This document shows, in pieces, positions 8,610-18,839 of a stretch of DNA of 60,741 nucleotides. Source of the DNA: Alphaproteobacteria bacterium (lineage in GTDB: Bacteria > Pseudomonadota > Alphaproteobacteria > UBA6615); contig JAJFJA010000072.1 of NCBI GenBank assembly GCA_021774445.1, positions 1 to 60,741 on the forward strand. The letters run 5' to 3'. Position 1 is the stretch's first letter. The number at the start of each line of letters is the position of its first letter. Under the pieces are notes generated by a model. The model was not told where the DNA came from. It saw only the letters and a program-made list of their open reading frames with translations, and did no database searches. The position numbers and the translations under genes were made by a program.

Positions 8610-9932
8610 ATGGGAGATATCTTACACCCAGACTTCCTGGCCACGCTCGCGACGTCTGCCCAGACGTGGGTCATGGACGAACTCCTAACGTTGGCGAGCC
8701 TGGTCCAGCTACTCGTCATCGCCGCGGCCTACCTGCTTGCTCGCTTGGTCGCGCCCCACTTGCGCAAGATGATCGAAGGTTTGCGCCCGCTCGGCAACGG
8801 CGGCCGGCGCGCCCTGGCTGCTGTAAGCTTGCTGGTGCTTCCGATCGGTTGGCTGGTGCTGCAATGGCTGTCGGTCCTGGTGGCATCCGCCGCTGATTGG
8901 CCTGCCCGATTGATCGAACTGACCGTCAGCTTGCTGACCGCATGGGTCGTCATCCGCCTGGCCTCTAACCTAATTCGCGATCCTGTTTGGTCCCGGCTTA
9001 TGGCGATTGTCGCTTGGACCATTGCGGCGCTCAACGTGGTTGGCCTGCTTGGTCCGACGATCGAGCTGCTTGACGGCCTTTCCGTCACCTTCGGTTCGTC
9101 ACTGCGCATCTCGGTGCTCAGCGTGATTAAGGGCATGATCACGCTGGGCGTGCTGCTGTGGGCCGCAACGGCCTTTTCACGGATCATGGAGCGCCGCATC
9201 AACAGCTTGCCGAACCTGACCCCGTCGGTACAGGTGCTGATCGGCAAGCTGCTTAAGTTTACGCTCTTGATTTTTGCAGTGCTGGCGGCGATCGCCAGCG
9301 TCGGCATCGATCTAACCGCGCTCGCCGTGTTCAGCGGCGCGCTCGGCCTCGGTATCGGTTTTGGCTTGCAGAAAAGCGTGTCGAACTTGATTAGCGGCAT
9401 CATGTTGCTGCTCGACAAGTCGATCAAGCCGGGCGACGTCATTGGCGTGGCTGATACCTATGGCTGGATTAAGTCGCTCGGCGCACGGTATGTCTCCGTG
9501 GTCACCCGCGACGGCATCGAGCATTTGATCCCGAACGAAGATCTCATTGTTCAACGCGTCGAGAATTGGTCATACAGTAACAGTAAAGTGCGTCTGCGTA
9601 TCCCTATCGGCATCTCCTATGGGGCCGACCCACGCCGTGCCATTGCCCTGTGCCTAGAGGCCGCCGCCGAGACCAATCGCGTTATCCCCGAACCGAAGAG
9701 TGTCTGTTTGTTGACGGGGTTCGGCGATAGCTCCGTCGATCTCGAGTTAAGGATTTGGATAGAGGATCCCCAAAATGGCGTCTCGAACGTCAAGAGCGAC
9801 GTGCTGCTCAACGTTTGGGACAAATTTCACGCTGCTGGGATCGAGATTCCCTTCCCTCAGCGAGACTTGCATATCAGAACGCCGGAGGTGGTGCGCGTGG
9901 CATCGTCCGCCCAAGTCGAACCTGTGCAATAG
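8610..9932 (+). CDS. MscS-family mechanosensitive ion channel
   Basis: 440 aa, AGGAG 9 nt before ATG 8610. About five predicted membrane helices occupy residues 20-240. The pore helix is ALAVFSGALGLGIGFGLQK (near 240) with the downstream SNLISGIMLLLDKSIKPGDVI block that defines the MscS domain. Next come the beta domain (RYVSVVTRDGIEHLIPNEDL) and an alpha/beta C-terminal domain ending near HAAGIEIPFPQRDL. It would release solutes on hypo-osmotic shock. It is the last gene of the metal/osmotic run before tamA. Confidence 0.9.
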   Translation: MGDILHPDFLATLATSAQTWVMDELLTLASLVQLLVIAAAYLLARLVAPHLRKMIEGLRPLGNGGRRALAAVSLLVLPIGWLVLQWLSVLVASAADWPARLIELTVSLLTAWVVIRLASNLIRDPVWSRLMAIVAWTIAALNVVGLLGPTIELLDGLSVTFGSSLRISVLSVIKGMITLGVLLWAATAFSRIMERRINSLPNLTPSVQVLIGKLLKFTLLIFAVLAAIASVGIDLTALAVFSGALGLGIGFGLQKSVSNLISGIMLLLDKSIKPGDVIGVADTYGWIKSLGARYVSVVTRDGIEHLIPNEDLIVQRVENWSYSNSKVRLRIPIGISYGADPRRAIALCLEAAAETNRVIPEPKSVCLLTGFGDSSVDLELRIWIEDPQNGVSNVKSDVLLNVWDKFHAAGIEIPFPQRDLHIRTPEVVRVASSAQVEPVQ

Positions 9933-9949
9933 CCGCGGTTGGATAGTTG

Positions 9950-11764
9950 ATGCGCGCAACGATGGCATCGGCGCCGAACCTGGCACTCTTCGTTTGCCTG
10001 ACTCTTGTAGCGGCGGTTGGAACGATCAATTCGGCGCCCGCTCAAGAGCCTGCGGCGGCGGGCACGGCGCCGGGACTCGAGTATGTGACTAGGATAATCG
10101 GGTTGGACGAGGAACCCGAATTGGCCGATATCCTCGAACGATCCTCGCGACTTATTCGCCTGCAGGACCGACCACCCGCAACCGCGGCCGGCCTGTCCCG
10201 TCGTGCGGAATCGGATCTCGACACCTTTGCTGGTGTTCTGCGCTCAGAAGGCTTTTATCGATTCGAGGTGACCTACCGGATCGACGCAGAGCAGTCGCCG
10301 GCCGAGGTCAGCATCGCCGTTGGCACCGGTCCCGTCTATCTCCTTGCTGACTATCGGATCGCCTACGAACCTGCTACGCCAGAATTGCCTGACAACCTAA
10401 CTTCTCTGGGCCTAGAAATCGGCATGCGCGCCCGTTCCCAGCCGATCACCGAAGGGCAGGAAAGGCTCTTGCGACAATTGGCGGAAACCGGTTTTCCCTT
10501 TGCCAAGGTACTGGACCGCAAGGCGACCGTCGATCACCAGGACACGACGATGACGATCGACTTGCGGGTCGATCCCGGGCCATTTACCAGGTTCGGCGAC
10601 GTTACGATCTCACCGTTCGAGAGACTGGATCCGGCGTTCGTGCGCCGCCGCGTACCTTGGTCTCGAGGCGACATTTACGATCGGCGTAAAATCGAAGCGT
10701 TCCGTAAGGACATGCTCTCATCCGGTCTTTTTGCCTCGGCACGGATCAACGTTGCCGCCGAACCGGCGATCGATGGAACGCGGCCGATTGCCATCGAACT
10801 TCGCGAGAGCAAATTTCGTTCCGTTGGCGTCGGCGCCAGCTTTTCTTCCAGCGAAGGTCTTGCGGGTACCGCTTTCTGGGAGCACCGCTCGCTGTTTGGC
10901 CGTGGCGAACGATTTCGCCTTTCGGCGACGCTAGGCGAGATCGAGCAGAAGGGGGAGACCACTTTTCGTGTACCCGGCTTCCTGCGTCTCGACCAGGACT
11001 TCGTCTCCTCCGCCGAAATTGGGCGCGACGACACCGACGCGTTCGAGTCCCTCGGCGTTAAGGGCCAAGCCGGCATCGAGCGGCGGTTTGGTGCAAGTTG
11101 GCGTGGTTTTACCGGTCTGTCAGTTGATCTTAGTCAAATCGATGACCAGGACGACACCTCCAATAGCCTGCTTTTCGGGCTTCCACTGACCGTGACGCGC
11201 GACACCACCGACAACCCCCTCGACGCTACCACCGGGACCCGCCTGACCCTGTCCACGACGCCGCTCGCGGGCCACAACGATGGCGCTGTGGCCTTTTTGG
11301 CCAACGAGGCAGGCGCCGCGGGTTTTCTCCCCATCGGTGATAGGATTGTCCTCGCCGGTCGTGGGCGGCTCGGCTCCATTTTCGGTGAAGATACCGCGAA
11401 AATCCCCGCCGACAGGCGCTTTTTTGCCGGTGGCGGGGGGTCTGTTCGGGGTTATGAGCTGCAAAGCGTCGGCCCGCACGATGCGCAAGGCGCACCGATC
11501 GGCGGCCGTTCGGTGTACGAGCTTGGGTTGGAACTGCGAGTGAGACTGACCGACACTATCGGTATCGTGCCCTTTCTCGAGGGTGGCCAGGTCTTTGACG
11601 ACAGTCTGCCTGACTTTTCCGAAGCGCCGTTGTGGTCTGCCGGTTTAGGACTACGTTACTTCACAGCGGTGGGGCCAATCCGGTTCGACATCGCGACGCC
11701 GCTGAACGGCCGATCGACGGATGATGACTTCCAGTTCTACATCAGCTTCGGACAAGCCTTCTAG
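9950..11764 (+). CDS. tamA: Outer-membrane assembly protein TamA (Omp85/BamA family)
   Basis: 604 aa from ATG 9950; the frame also has a TTG one codon upstream. A signal peptide (LALFVCLTLVAAVG, cleavage near ...NSAPAQE) is followed by POTRA domains (about 35-290) and a 16-strand barrel to the C-terminus, which ends in aromatic FQFYISFGQAF. The RRFFAGGGGSVRGYELQ block near residue 490 is the conserved Omp85 lid-lock loop (VRGY). It works with TamB in transport of proteins or lipids to the outer membrane. Its end overlaps the tamB start by 44 nt. Confidence 0.92.
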   Translation: MRATMASAPNLALFVCLTLVAAVGTINSAPAQEPAAAGTAPGLEYVTRIIGLDEEPELADILERSSRLIRLQDRPPATAAGLSRRAESDLDTFAGVLRSEGFYRFEVTYRIDAEQSPAEVSIAVGTGPVYLLADYRIAYEPATPELPDNLTSLGLEIGMRARSQPITEGQERLLRQLAETGFPFAKVLDRKATVDHQDTTMTIDLRVDPGPFTRFGDVTISPFERLDPAFVRRRVPWSRGDIYDRRKIEAFRKDMLSSGLFASARINVAAEPAIDGTRPIAIELRESKFRSVGVGASFSSSEGLAGTAFWEHRSLFGRGERFRLSATLGEIEQKGETTFRVPGFLRLDQDFVSSAEIGRDDTDAFESLGVKGQAGIERRFGASWRGFTGLSVDLSQIDDQDDTSNSLLFGLPLTVTRDTTDNPLDATTGTRLTLSTTPLAGHNDGAVAFLANEAGAAGFLPIGDRIVLAGRGRLGSIFGEDTAKIPADRRFFAGGGGSVRGYELQSVGPHDAQGAPIGGRSVYELGLELRVRLTDTIGIVPFLEGGQVFDDSLPDFSEAPLWSAGLGLRYFTAVGPIRFDIATPLNGRSTDDDFQFYISFGQAF

Positions 11765-14700
11765 GCGGCCGGGCCTAGCCAGATCCGCGATCCGCGCCGC
11801 GGCCGCCATTCTGCTAGTTGCCGTTGTCCTGGTCGGCGGTGCGGTGGCGGCTCTGTTGTGGACCGAGCCCGGGCGGCAGCAACTGATCCGCATCGTCGAA
11901 ATGCGACTAAGCTCGGCTGACCAAGGGGTTTTGATTGGCACCTTGGACGGGTCACTACCGCAAACAATTCGCCTTGGCGACGTACGGTTCTACGACCCCA
12001 TGGGGGACTGGCTCACGGTCGGTGCCTTGGAAGTTGACTGGCGGCCACAGGCGCTGTGGTCCGGACGCATCGACGTCCAACGGATAGACTTATTTGAGCC
12101 GCGATTGCATCGTTTGCCGGACGGCGGCGCAGCCGAGCCGGACCCAGATCCATTGAGCGGATTGAGAACCGCCGGTGCCTTGCGGGTCGAGACCTTGCGG
12201 GTCGAAGGCGGTTGGCTCGGCCCGGCCGTACTTGGCGAAGCAATTTCCTTTCGCGCCGCCAGCGACGTCACCACGGCTGGAGATGGCATCTGGCAAGGCC
12301 GGTTGCGGGTCGAGCGTACTGATGGGGTTGCCGCAAAGGCAGAGATCGACGCGCGATTCGATGCCGTGCTTAAGCGGCTTCGCATTAGCGGCGCTTTTTC
12401 CGAGCCCGAGGGCGGCGCCGCGGCGCGGGCCGTTGGTCTACCGGGCCTGCCGGCTGTCAGCATCTCGATCGATGGCGATGGCCCGCTCGATACATGGCAA
12501 GGGAGCATCTTGGCGGAAGCCGAATCGCTCGCTCAGTTGCAAAGCGACATCGTGGTGGAACGCGAGCAGACCAGTGGCGCGTATATCTTCAGCGCGGCTG
12601 GGCGATCCGGGATCGCTGAGTCATTGCCGGATGAACTGGCAGCGCTGCAACTTGCCGACCTGCGCTTCGATCTGCGGGTTCTCTGGGACGGTGGCGACAC
12701 CTTGAGCATTCGTCGTGCGCGCCTCACGACCGCCGTTGCCGAGGCTGAAGGCGTCGGCACCGTCGATCTCACCGCGGCGGCGCTCGACGTGAATATCACC
12801 GTCCAGACCGATCGGCTGGACATTAGCGCCCAAGATTTGCAGATCGGCCCCGCCACGGCCGAGATTACCGCCGCCGGATCTTGGTTCGCCCCCGATGTCA
12901 GTCTCGTGTTGGCCCTAGGGCAGTCCCGCGTCAGTGAGATGGCGTTCACCAGCGCTGAACTGGCGGCGCGAATCACCCCGCAAGTCGGCGCTCCCAGCAT
13001 CTATGCCACGACCTTCGATGGCCGCCTCGTGGGCCCGGACTTCCCCGAACCAGGGCCTGCTCTCATTGGTGACGTCTTGACCTTCGACGGGGCAGGCAGC
13101 TTCGGCCCGGATCTCATACAAGTCACCACCATGCGAGCCGCCGGAAACCAGCTACGGCTCGAAGCCATCGGCAGCTTCGATTTCGGTTCCGGCGCCATCG
13201 AAACGTCGCTGGATGTTGACCTCGACGCGTTGGATGCCTTGGCGGGATTTCTGCCCATAACCCCTAGCGGGTCGGCGTCGGCGGAAGGTTTCTTCCAACG
13301 CCCCGGACCTGACTCCCCCATCACCGGCACCGCCGCGGTGACCATTGCGACGCTCGGCCTTGGGAGCCCGTCCTTTGACCAATTCCTTGGCGATGAAGTC
13401 GTTGTGGCCGCGGAATTCTTAATGCGACCGGCCGACGGGATAAGCTTCGACGCGGTCGATATTGCTTCCGGACCCATCCGACTCGCAGCATCCGGTTCCC
13501 TTGACGGTGGCTGGTCGACTCTCGACGGCAAGTTCCAAGTCGATTTTTCCGACCTCGCCGGCCTGTCATCTCTCGCCGGCTTGCCAGTAAGCGGCAGCCT
13601 CACAGGGCGCGGGACGTTGCAGGGCGCCGCGGCAGATCCGACGGTAGATGTCGTCGTAGAATCGACCACGCTTGCGCTCAATGGTTTACGCTTTGAGTCC
13701 GTGGCAGGTCGCCTCGAGCTTGCCCACTTGACCTCCCGCCCCAACGGTCGTGCTCGACTTAACGTTGCCGGCCCGATAGGCCCGCTCGCATTTTCCGCTG
13801 ACGTTTTGCGCGCAAACGATCGTCTGTCCCTGCGCCGCGTCATCGCGTCCGCGAGCGACACCAGCGTCACGGGCACCGCCGAAATCGCCCTTAGCACCGG
13901 CCGTGCCAGCGGAACCCTCACCGGCCGCATACCGGATATTCAGCAGTGGGCGGCTCTTGCGGGGCTCGAGGCTACTGGGGCAGTCGACTTTGATCTCGTT
14001 GCCAGTGAACGAGACGGTGCGCAAGTCGTCGAACTGGATTTACGAGCAGCCGATATTAACGCCGCCGACGTCGGGGTCTCATTCGACCAGGGGACGGTCA
14101 CCGGTGTGGCGACGATGACACCCGCCGGACCACGCGCCGACGCGGCGCTGCGGCTATCCCGGATATATGCCGGGAACGAACTGGCCCTCGACGGAGCAAC
14201 GCTGACACTCGGCGGTTCAACGGAAGCAATGGATGTGACGCTTGCGGCGTCCGGACCCTACGCCGATGGCCTGGATTTGCGCGCGAAGGGTTTGGTTGAA
14301 TACGAAGCGCCCCGGCTACGCGCCACTCTCGCCCAACTCGCCGGCACCGCCGGTGATACCGAGTTCGCGCTGACGGGGCCCACAGAAGCTGTCCTCACCG
14401 CCGGTCGCATCGCTTTGGCCACGACAGCGATGTCCATCGGTAGCGGACGCGTTTCCTTCGCTGCCGACCTGGCTGAGCAGTCGCTCGATGGGGAGCTTGC
14501 CATCGATGCGTTGCCGCTGTCCGTCCTGCGAGCCTTTGCCCCGACGGTCGACCTGTCCGGCCGACTTTCGGGGCGCGCGCGTCTCACGGGATCCCGCATG
14601 CGTCCCGAGGCAGAGCTGGAACTAACCCTTGTCGATGTCGTGTCGGCGGCGGTGCCAGTGGAGACTGTGCCGCCCGGAACGGGCACGGCGCAAGCCACTT

Positions 14701-16109
14701 TGCGCGACGGTCGGCTCCGAGCCGGTGGTTCATTTGTCAGCGTCGGCGAGCCGCTGACTTTCGAAGCTGATCTGCCGGTGCAAATGCCGGCAGTCGGATG
14801 GCAACCGTTCGTTCCCAGCGATGGCAGTCTCTCCGCCAATATCGCCTGGCAAGGTGACATTGCCTTGCCATGGGAGCTACTGCCGCTACCGGATCATCGT
14901 TTGTCCGGCCCGACCCAGGTTGAACTCGGTGTATCTGGCAGCCTTTCGACGCCGCGGGTCGAGGCGGCCCTGCAAATGAGTGGGGCCGAATATGAGAACC
15001 TCGAAACCGGAACCCTGCTGACGGCATTAGATGTTTCAATTCGATCCGCCGACTCCCGCACCGCACGAATTCGACTATCGGCCCAAGATGGTGGCGATGG
15101 CCTCGTCACCGGAAATGGCGTTATTTCATTCGAGCAATTGCGCACACCCAGAATAGACCTGACGACATCACTGCAGAATGTGACGTTCCTGCGGCGCGAC
15201 GAAGTCACGGCCGCCGCCAGTGGCTCTTTGGTTTTGGCCGGGACGCCGAGTGATACGTTGCTGAGCGGACAGGTGAATTTATCGCCCGCTGAAATCCGTT
15301 TGATTGGCAACGCGCTGCCACCGAGTGTTATCGACCTGCCCGTTATCGAGGTCGACGGGAGCCTTATCGTACTTCCGGCATCGGGACCGCAGGATGTTGC
15401 CGGTGCAGTCGAACTGGCTATTCAGGTCGCAATCCCTGGCCGCGTCTTCGTCCGTGGACGTGGTCTCGACAGCGAGTGGGGCGGCAACCTCCAGATCAGT
15501 GGTACGACGGCCCAACCGATCATCACCGGCCAGCTTGCCGCCTTGCGCGGCGATTTTAGTTTCGCCGGGCGCAGCTTCGATCTCCGGGACAGTAGTATTT
15601 CTTTTGATGGCGCCGAAGAAATCGACCCCCAACTCGACATTGTCGCCGCGAACGCTGAGCCGGACCTTACGGCGATAATTCGGGTTTCCGGTCGCGCGTC
15701 CGATCCCGTTATCGGCCTGGACTCTATACCGCCTTTGCCGGAGGACGAGATCGTGTCGCGCGTCTTGTTCGGCAAGGGTGTGGGTTCCCTGACGGCCCTT
15801 GAGGCGGTCCAACTCGGCGCTGCCGTGGCCAGTCTCACCGGCGCCGGCGGATCGGCCAATGTTCTCGATCGCGTCAGGGAAAGGCTTGGTGTCGACCGCC
15901 TGAGTGTTGATGCCGGAGAAAATGGCGCCGCAGTAAGTGCCGGCCGCTATGTCGGCGATCGCGCTTTCGTTGGTGTCCGGCAAGGTACGGCCCCGGGCAC
16001 AAGCGCCGCGACCGTCGAACTCGAGGTGGCACCGAACATCACTGTCGAAAGCGAGCTGAACAGCGTCGGTGCACCGAAAACAGGGATATTTTGGAAACGG
16101 GATTATTGA
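11721..16109 (+). CDS. tamB: Translocation and assembly module subunit TamB
   Basis: 1462 aa, as expected for AsmA-like bridge proteins. One N-terminal membrane anchor (AAAILLVAVVLVGGAVAALLW, about 27-47) is followed by a very long repetitive beta-rich body and the C-terminal TamB (DUF490) domain. Marks of that domain are LPPLPEDEIVSRVLFGKG-type sequence near residue 1340 and a final KRDY. It spans the periplasm and contacts TamA. ATG 11721 or 11724 is used, inside the end of tamA. Many large antisense frames across it are compositional shadows. Confidence 0.92.
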   Translation: MMTSSSTSASDKPSRRPGLARSAIRAAAAILLVAVVLVGGAVAALLWTEPGRQQLIRIVEMRLSSADQGVLIGTLDGSLPQTIRLGDVRFYDPMGDWLTVGALEVDWRPQALWSGRIDVQRIDLFEPRLHRLPDGGAAEPDPDPLSGLRTAGALRVETLRVEGGWLGPAVLGEAISFRAASDVTTAGDGIWQGRLRVERTDGVAAKAEIDARFDAVLKRLRISGAFSEPEGGAAARAVGLPGLPAVSISIDGDGPLDTWQGSILAEAESLAQLQSDIVVEREQTSGAYIFSAAGRSGIAESLPDELAALQLADLRFDLRVLWDGGDTLSIRRARLTTAVAEAEGVGTVDLTAAALDVNITVQTDRLDISAQDLQIGPATAEITAAGSWFAPDVSLVLALGQSRVSEMAFTSAELAARITPQVGAPSIYATTFDGRLVGPDFPEPGPALIGDVLTFDGAGSFGPDLIQVTTMRAAGNQLRLEAIGSFDFGSGAIETSLDVDLDALDALAGFLPITPSGSASAEGFFQRPGPDSPITGTAAVTIATLGLGSPSFDQFLGDEVVVAAEFLMRPADGISFDAVDIASGPIRLAASGSLDGGWSTLDGKFQVDFSDLAGLSSLAGLPVSGSLTGRGTLQGAAADPTVDVVVESTTLALNGLRFESVAGRLELAHLTSRPNGRARLNVAGPIGPLAFSADVLRANDRLSLRRVIASASDTSVTGTAEIALSTGRASGTLTGRIPDIQQWAALAGLEATGAVDFDLVASERDGAQVVELDLRAADINAADVGVSFDQGTVTGVATMTPAGPRADAALRLSRIYAGNELALDGATLTLGGSTEAMDVTLAASGPYADGLDLRAKGLVEYEAPRLRATLAQLAGTAGDTEFALTGPTEAVLTAGRIALATTAMSIGSGRVSFAADLAEQSLDGELAIDALPLSVLRAFAPTVDLSGRLSGRARLTGSRMRPEAELELTLVDVVSAAVPVETVPPGTGTAQATLRDGRLRAGGSFVSVGEPLTFEADLPVQMPAVGWQPFVPSDGSLSANIAWQGDIALPWELLPLPDHRLSGPTQVELGVSGSLSTPRVEAALQMSGAEYENLETGTLLTALDVSIRSADSRTARIRLSAQDGGDGLVTGNGVISFEQLRTPRIDLTTSLQNVTFLRRDEVTAAASGSLVLAGTPSDTLLSGQVNLSPAEIRLIGNALPPSVIDLPVIEVDGSLIVLPASGPQDVAGAVELAIQVAIPGRVFVRGRGLDSEWGGNLQISGTTAQPIITGQLAALRGDFSFAGRSFDLRDSSISFDGAEEIDPQLDIVAANAEPDLTAIIRVSGRASDPVIGLDSIPPLPEDEIVSRVLFGKGVGSLTALEAVQLGAAVASLTGAGGSANVLDRVRERLGVDRLSVDAGENGAAVSAGRYVGDRAFVGVRQGTAPGTSAATVELEVAPNITVESELNSVGAPKTGIFWKRDY

Positions 16110-16118
16110 TTTTCTGCG

Positions 16119-16427
16119 CTAGAACGAGACGCGGATTTGCCAACGCTCGTATTGTCGCCCCTCGACCTCATGCACGTGCCGGTGCCACACCACCTGGATA
16201 TCTTGACCCGCCAATTGCGCTACCCGAGCCTTGATGCGGGGATCATCTGTTATCTGGTCGATAAAATTGCACTCGAACACAAGCTCGCAAGGCGGACCGG
16301 TCAATAGCGCTGCGGCGTCCCGCAAATGCTCATCTTCGAGTAGAGCCAAGACACGCTCGACGCGGAAATTTACCAGGTCACGCCGTGCTCTGGCCGCAGC
16401 GTTGGCCATCTGAAGATGCAGCCTCAT
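16119..16427 (-). CDS. Small hypothetical protein coupled to an MscS gene
   Basis: 102 aa, starting at ATG 16425-16427 and overlapping the stop of the upstream MscS-family gene (ATGA). Charged and soluble; no family recognised. Notable segments are LVNFRVERVLALLEDEHLRDAAALL and GQDIQVVWHRHVHEVEGRQYERW, the second His-rich. It ends 9 nt before the tamB stop on the other strand, a convergent arrangement without an obvious terminator hairpin. Confidence 0.6.
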   Translation of the reverse strand: MRLHLQMANAAARARRDLVNFRVERVLALLEDEHLRDAAALLTGPPCELVFECNFIDQITDDPRIKARVAQLAGQDIQVVWHRHVHEVEGRQYERWQIRVSF

Positions 16428-18700
16428 TTGCCGTTCGCCAATTGGGCGAGCGCGGCGCTTGTTAAGCCGGCATCACCAGATGCTCGCTCCTCGACAAGTA
16501 CCTGTGCCGGCGGCGATTGTCCGGCCTTATCCTGGCCAAAATACAGGGTGAGGTGCGGGAACGGAATCTCGATGCTCAACTCGTCAAACCTCTCTTTCAG
16601 CCGCAGGTTGAAGGCACGCGCCACGGCGAACTGTTTGATTGGTTTGGTCTTGATACGCGCCCGTACGATAATCGCGCTGTCATCGAACCGATCCAGGCCC
16701 AGCATCTCCAGCGGCTCGAGAATGAACGAGCCAACCTGGGCGTCCGTCTGGAGCTCTGCCCCGACCTGCACGATGACGTCCATTACCAGACTAATGTCCT
16801 CGCGATAGGCCACGCCGACGTCCAGGACAGCGAAGGAAAAATCCTTGGTCTTGTTGAGAACCGTGCTGACCTCGCTGAACGGGATCGTGTAGACCTCGCC
16901 GGCCAAGTTACGCAAGGTGATCGTTCGAATTGTCATACCCTCGACGAGACCGGCGTTACCGCCCAGATCAACCACATCGCCGACCGTAATCGTGTCCTCC
17001 ATCAGGATAAACATGCCGTTGATGACGTCCTGCACAAGCTTCTGAGAGCCAAACCCAATCGCCAACCCGACCACGCCGGCTGCCGCGAGCAGTGGACGCG
17101 TATCGACCCCCAATTGTGCCAGCACGATGAGACCCACCACCACGATCAAAACCACCAGGATCGCATTCCGGATAAGTGGCAGGAGCGTGCGCATACGCGC
17201 GCTAACGAGTTGCCGGTCAACATCCTCCTCATCGTCGGCGTAGAGATAGCTCTCAATAAACGTGCTCACCCCCTCCCAAAAGACGATTGCCAGGGCCGCC
17301 ACGAGCAAGATCGTCAGAATATCCGCGACAGCGCTCCTCCCCGTCGCACTGCCAAGCGCACCAATCACATCGACATCCCATGCCGCCAGGGATATGACGG
17401 TGGCCAGGCTGTATAGGACTGCGCGAAAGACGCCACCCGCGACCGGCACGTAGCGATTGGCCCGATGCTCCAGTGTCGGGTACCGGGCACGCAGTCCCGG
17501 GCCGACTGTCAAACCACGGTGAATCGTGCGGCGCACACCTCTGGAAAGCAATCGCGCCAGCGTGAATACGATAATCGTCGCAATCGTTCCCTCAAACAGA
17601 TAGGCGAACCCGCCCGGAATCTGCAATGCCCATACAATATAGGTGCCGACAACATAGACGATGGCGACAATATGCCAGAACTCCGCAAGCTGACGCCGAA
17701 TTATCCAGGCGCCGGAACGTGTGGCGCGCTTCTCTTCGTTGCCGAGCAACCAGGTCGCCACGGCGCGGTGGTTTTGCAGCACAAGCATTACGAGCATCGT
17801 CGCTACCAAAAGGCCGACCAAGTGGAGCATGATCTCACGTGCCGCTGCGCCCAGTCCGAGTGCCAATAGACTTTGCGAAAACACCAGCCCGTAGAGGCTC
17901 AGATAGACGATCCGCCTGATCCATACGTAAAGATAGGCGGCGGTCCCATCCTCAAGGCGGAACAATCTTAACTCTGGCGCGTATGGTGCGAGTACGGCAC
18001 GCGATATCAACAGCGACGCTTGAACAACCAAAGTTGCGTTCACGAGAGAGACCGCGACGAACCGGGTCTGCGGACGCGGCACCGTGAAGGGCAGTACCAG
18101 GAACGCGACGGCGATGAAGACGAGCAATGGAAGCAGGTCGATCATCGCGCGTCCTAATAAGGCCGCCGCCTTGCGCGACATTCCAGAATCCACGGGGAGC
18201 CGGAGGGGGCGCACCGTGCTGGCGATCCCTCGCATCGTGACGTAGAAGCCAGCCACGGCGAGGCTAAACACGACTACCAGTTTGACGAACGCGTCAAGCA
18301 GAATTCGGCGCGTTTCAATGTCGAGAAACAGATCTGCAAACCAGCGCTGCAGAAGCGCCACGTCGGTAAGTGACCGGCCGACGGTAACGGCAGCACTGGT
18401 CAACTGTTCGATGCGTTTTGTGACAAAGGTAATGCCGCCCACGCCCAAGGCCGGGAGGGCAGCGGTCGCTTTTGGCGCTGCGGCTTCTTGAGCCTTGATT
18501 GCAGCCTTTAGGGTGGCGATGAATTGCTCGCGCGTCGACTCGTCTTCCAGCGTCGCCAGCAGCCGATTTAGATCGCCGGTCGGCAAACCGGCCGCGGCTG
18601 CGGACGGTTCTTGGGCGATCGCAGTCACACTGCTTGCAAGCGTCTGAAAGCCAATAAGGATGGCCGTCATGAGCACGAGCATGCGAAGGGCTAGACACAT
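16424..18700 (-). CDS. Large MscS-family mechanosensitive channel with periplasmic domain
   Basis: 758 aa. An N-terminal signal sequence (LVLMTAILIGFQTLA) precedes a periplasmic region to about 100. Around ten membrane helices follow (150-520). Then comes the MscS pore and beta domain: LLAAAGVVGLAIGFGSQKLVQDVINGMF near 565, MEDTITVGDVVDLGGNAG next, and a C-terminal domain ending IEIPFPHLTLYFG. The layout is like YbiO/MscK-type channels. ATG 18700 has AAGG about 10 nt upstream. It is the third channel-type protein in 15 kb. Confidence 0.9.
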   Translation of the reverse strand: MCLALRMLVLMTAILIGFQTLASSVTAIAQEPSAAAAGLPTGDLNRLLATLEDESTREQFIATLKAAIKAQEAAAPKATAALPALGVGGITFVTKRIEQLTSAAVTVGRSLTDVALLQRWFADLFLDIETRRILLDAFVKLVVVFSLAVAGFYVTMRGIASTVRPLRLPVDSGMSRKAAALLGRAMIDLLPLLVFIAVAFLVLPFTVPRPQTRFVAVSLVNATLVVQASLLISRAVLAPYAPELRLFRLEDGTAAYLYVWIRRIVYLSLYGLVFSQSLLALGLGAAAREIMLHLVGLLVATMLVMLVLQNHRAVATWLLGNEEKRATRSGAWIIRRQLAEFWHIVAIVYVVGTYIVWALQIPGGFAYLFEGTIATIIVFTLARLLSRGVRRTIHRGLTVGPGLRARYPTLEHRANRYVPVAGGVFRAVLYSLATVISLAAWDVDVIGALGSATGRSAVADILTILLVAALAIVFWEGVSTFIESYLYADDEEDVDRQLVSARMRTLLPLIRNAILVVLIVVVGLIVLAQLGVDTRPLLAAAGVVGLAIGFGSQKLVQDVINGMFILMEDTITVGDVVDLGGNAGLVEGMTIRTITLRNLAGEVYTIPFSEVSTVLNKTKDFSFAVLDVGVAYREDISLVMDVIVQVGAELQTDAQVGSFILEPLEMLGLDRFDDSAIIVRARIKTKPIKQFAVARAFNLRLKERFDELSIEIPFPHLTLYFGQDKAGQSPPAQVLVEERASGDAGLTSAALAQLANGK

Positions 18701-18839
18701 CCTATCGTGACCTTTGCGGAGCGATCATTCTTACGGTGTTCAAGCGCTCTGCCAGCAAATTATACACCCTTCATCGATATTGCGTGCTGTTCTCGACTTA
18801 TGTCACCGCACGCGAAGGGTTACAATGCCAGCCTTGGCC

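Noticed and set aside
11124..11137. TTGAT-CTTA-GTCAA, a seventh perfect FNR-type palindrome
   Set aside because: It lies deep inside the tamA coding sequence, far from any start, so it is taken as a chance match.
12533..15983. Several 100-300-codon minus-strand frames across tamB
   Set aside because: They are Ser/Arg/Pro-rich shadows of a GC-rich gene with strong family support on the plus strand.
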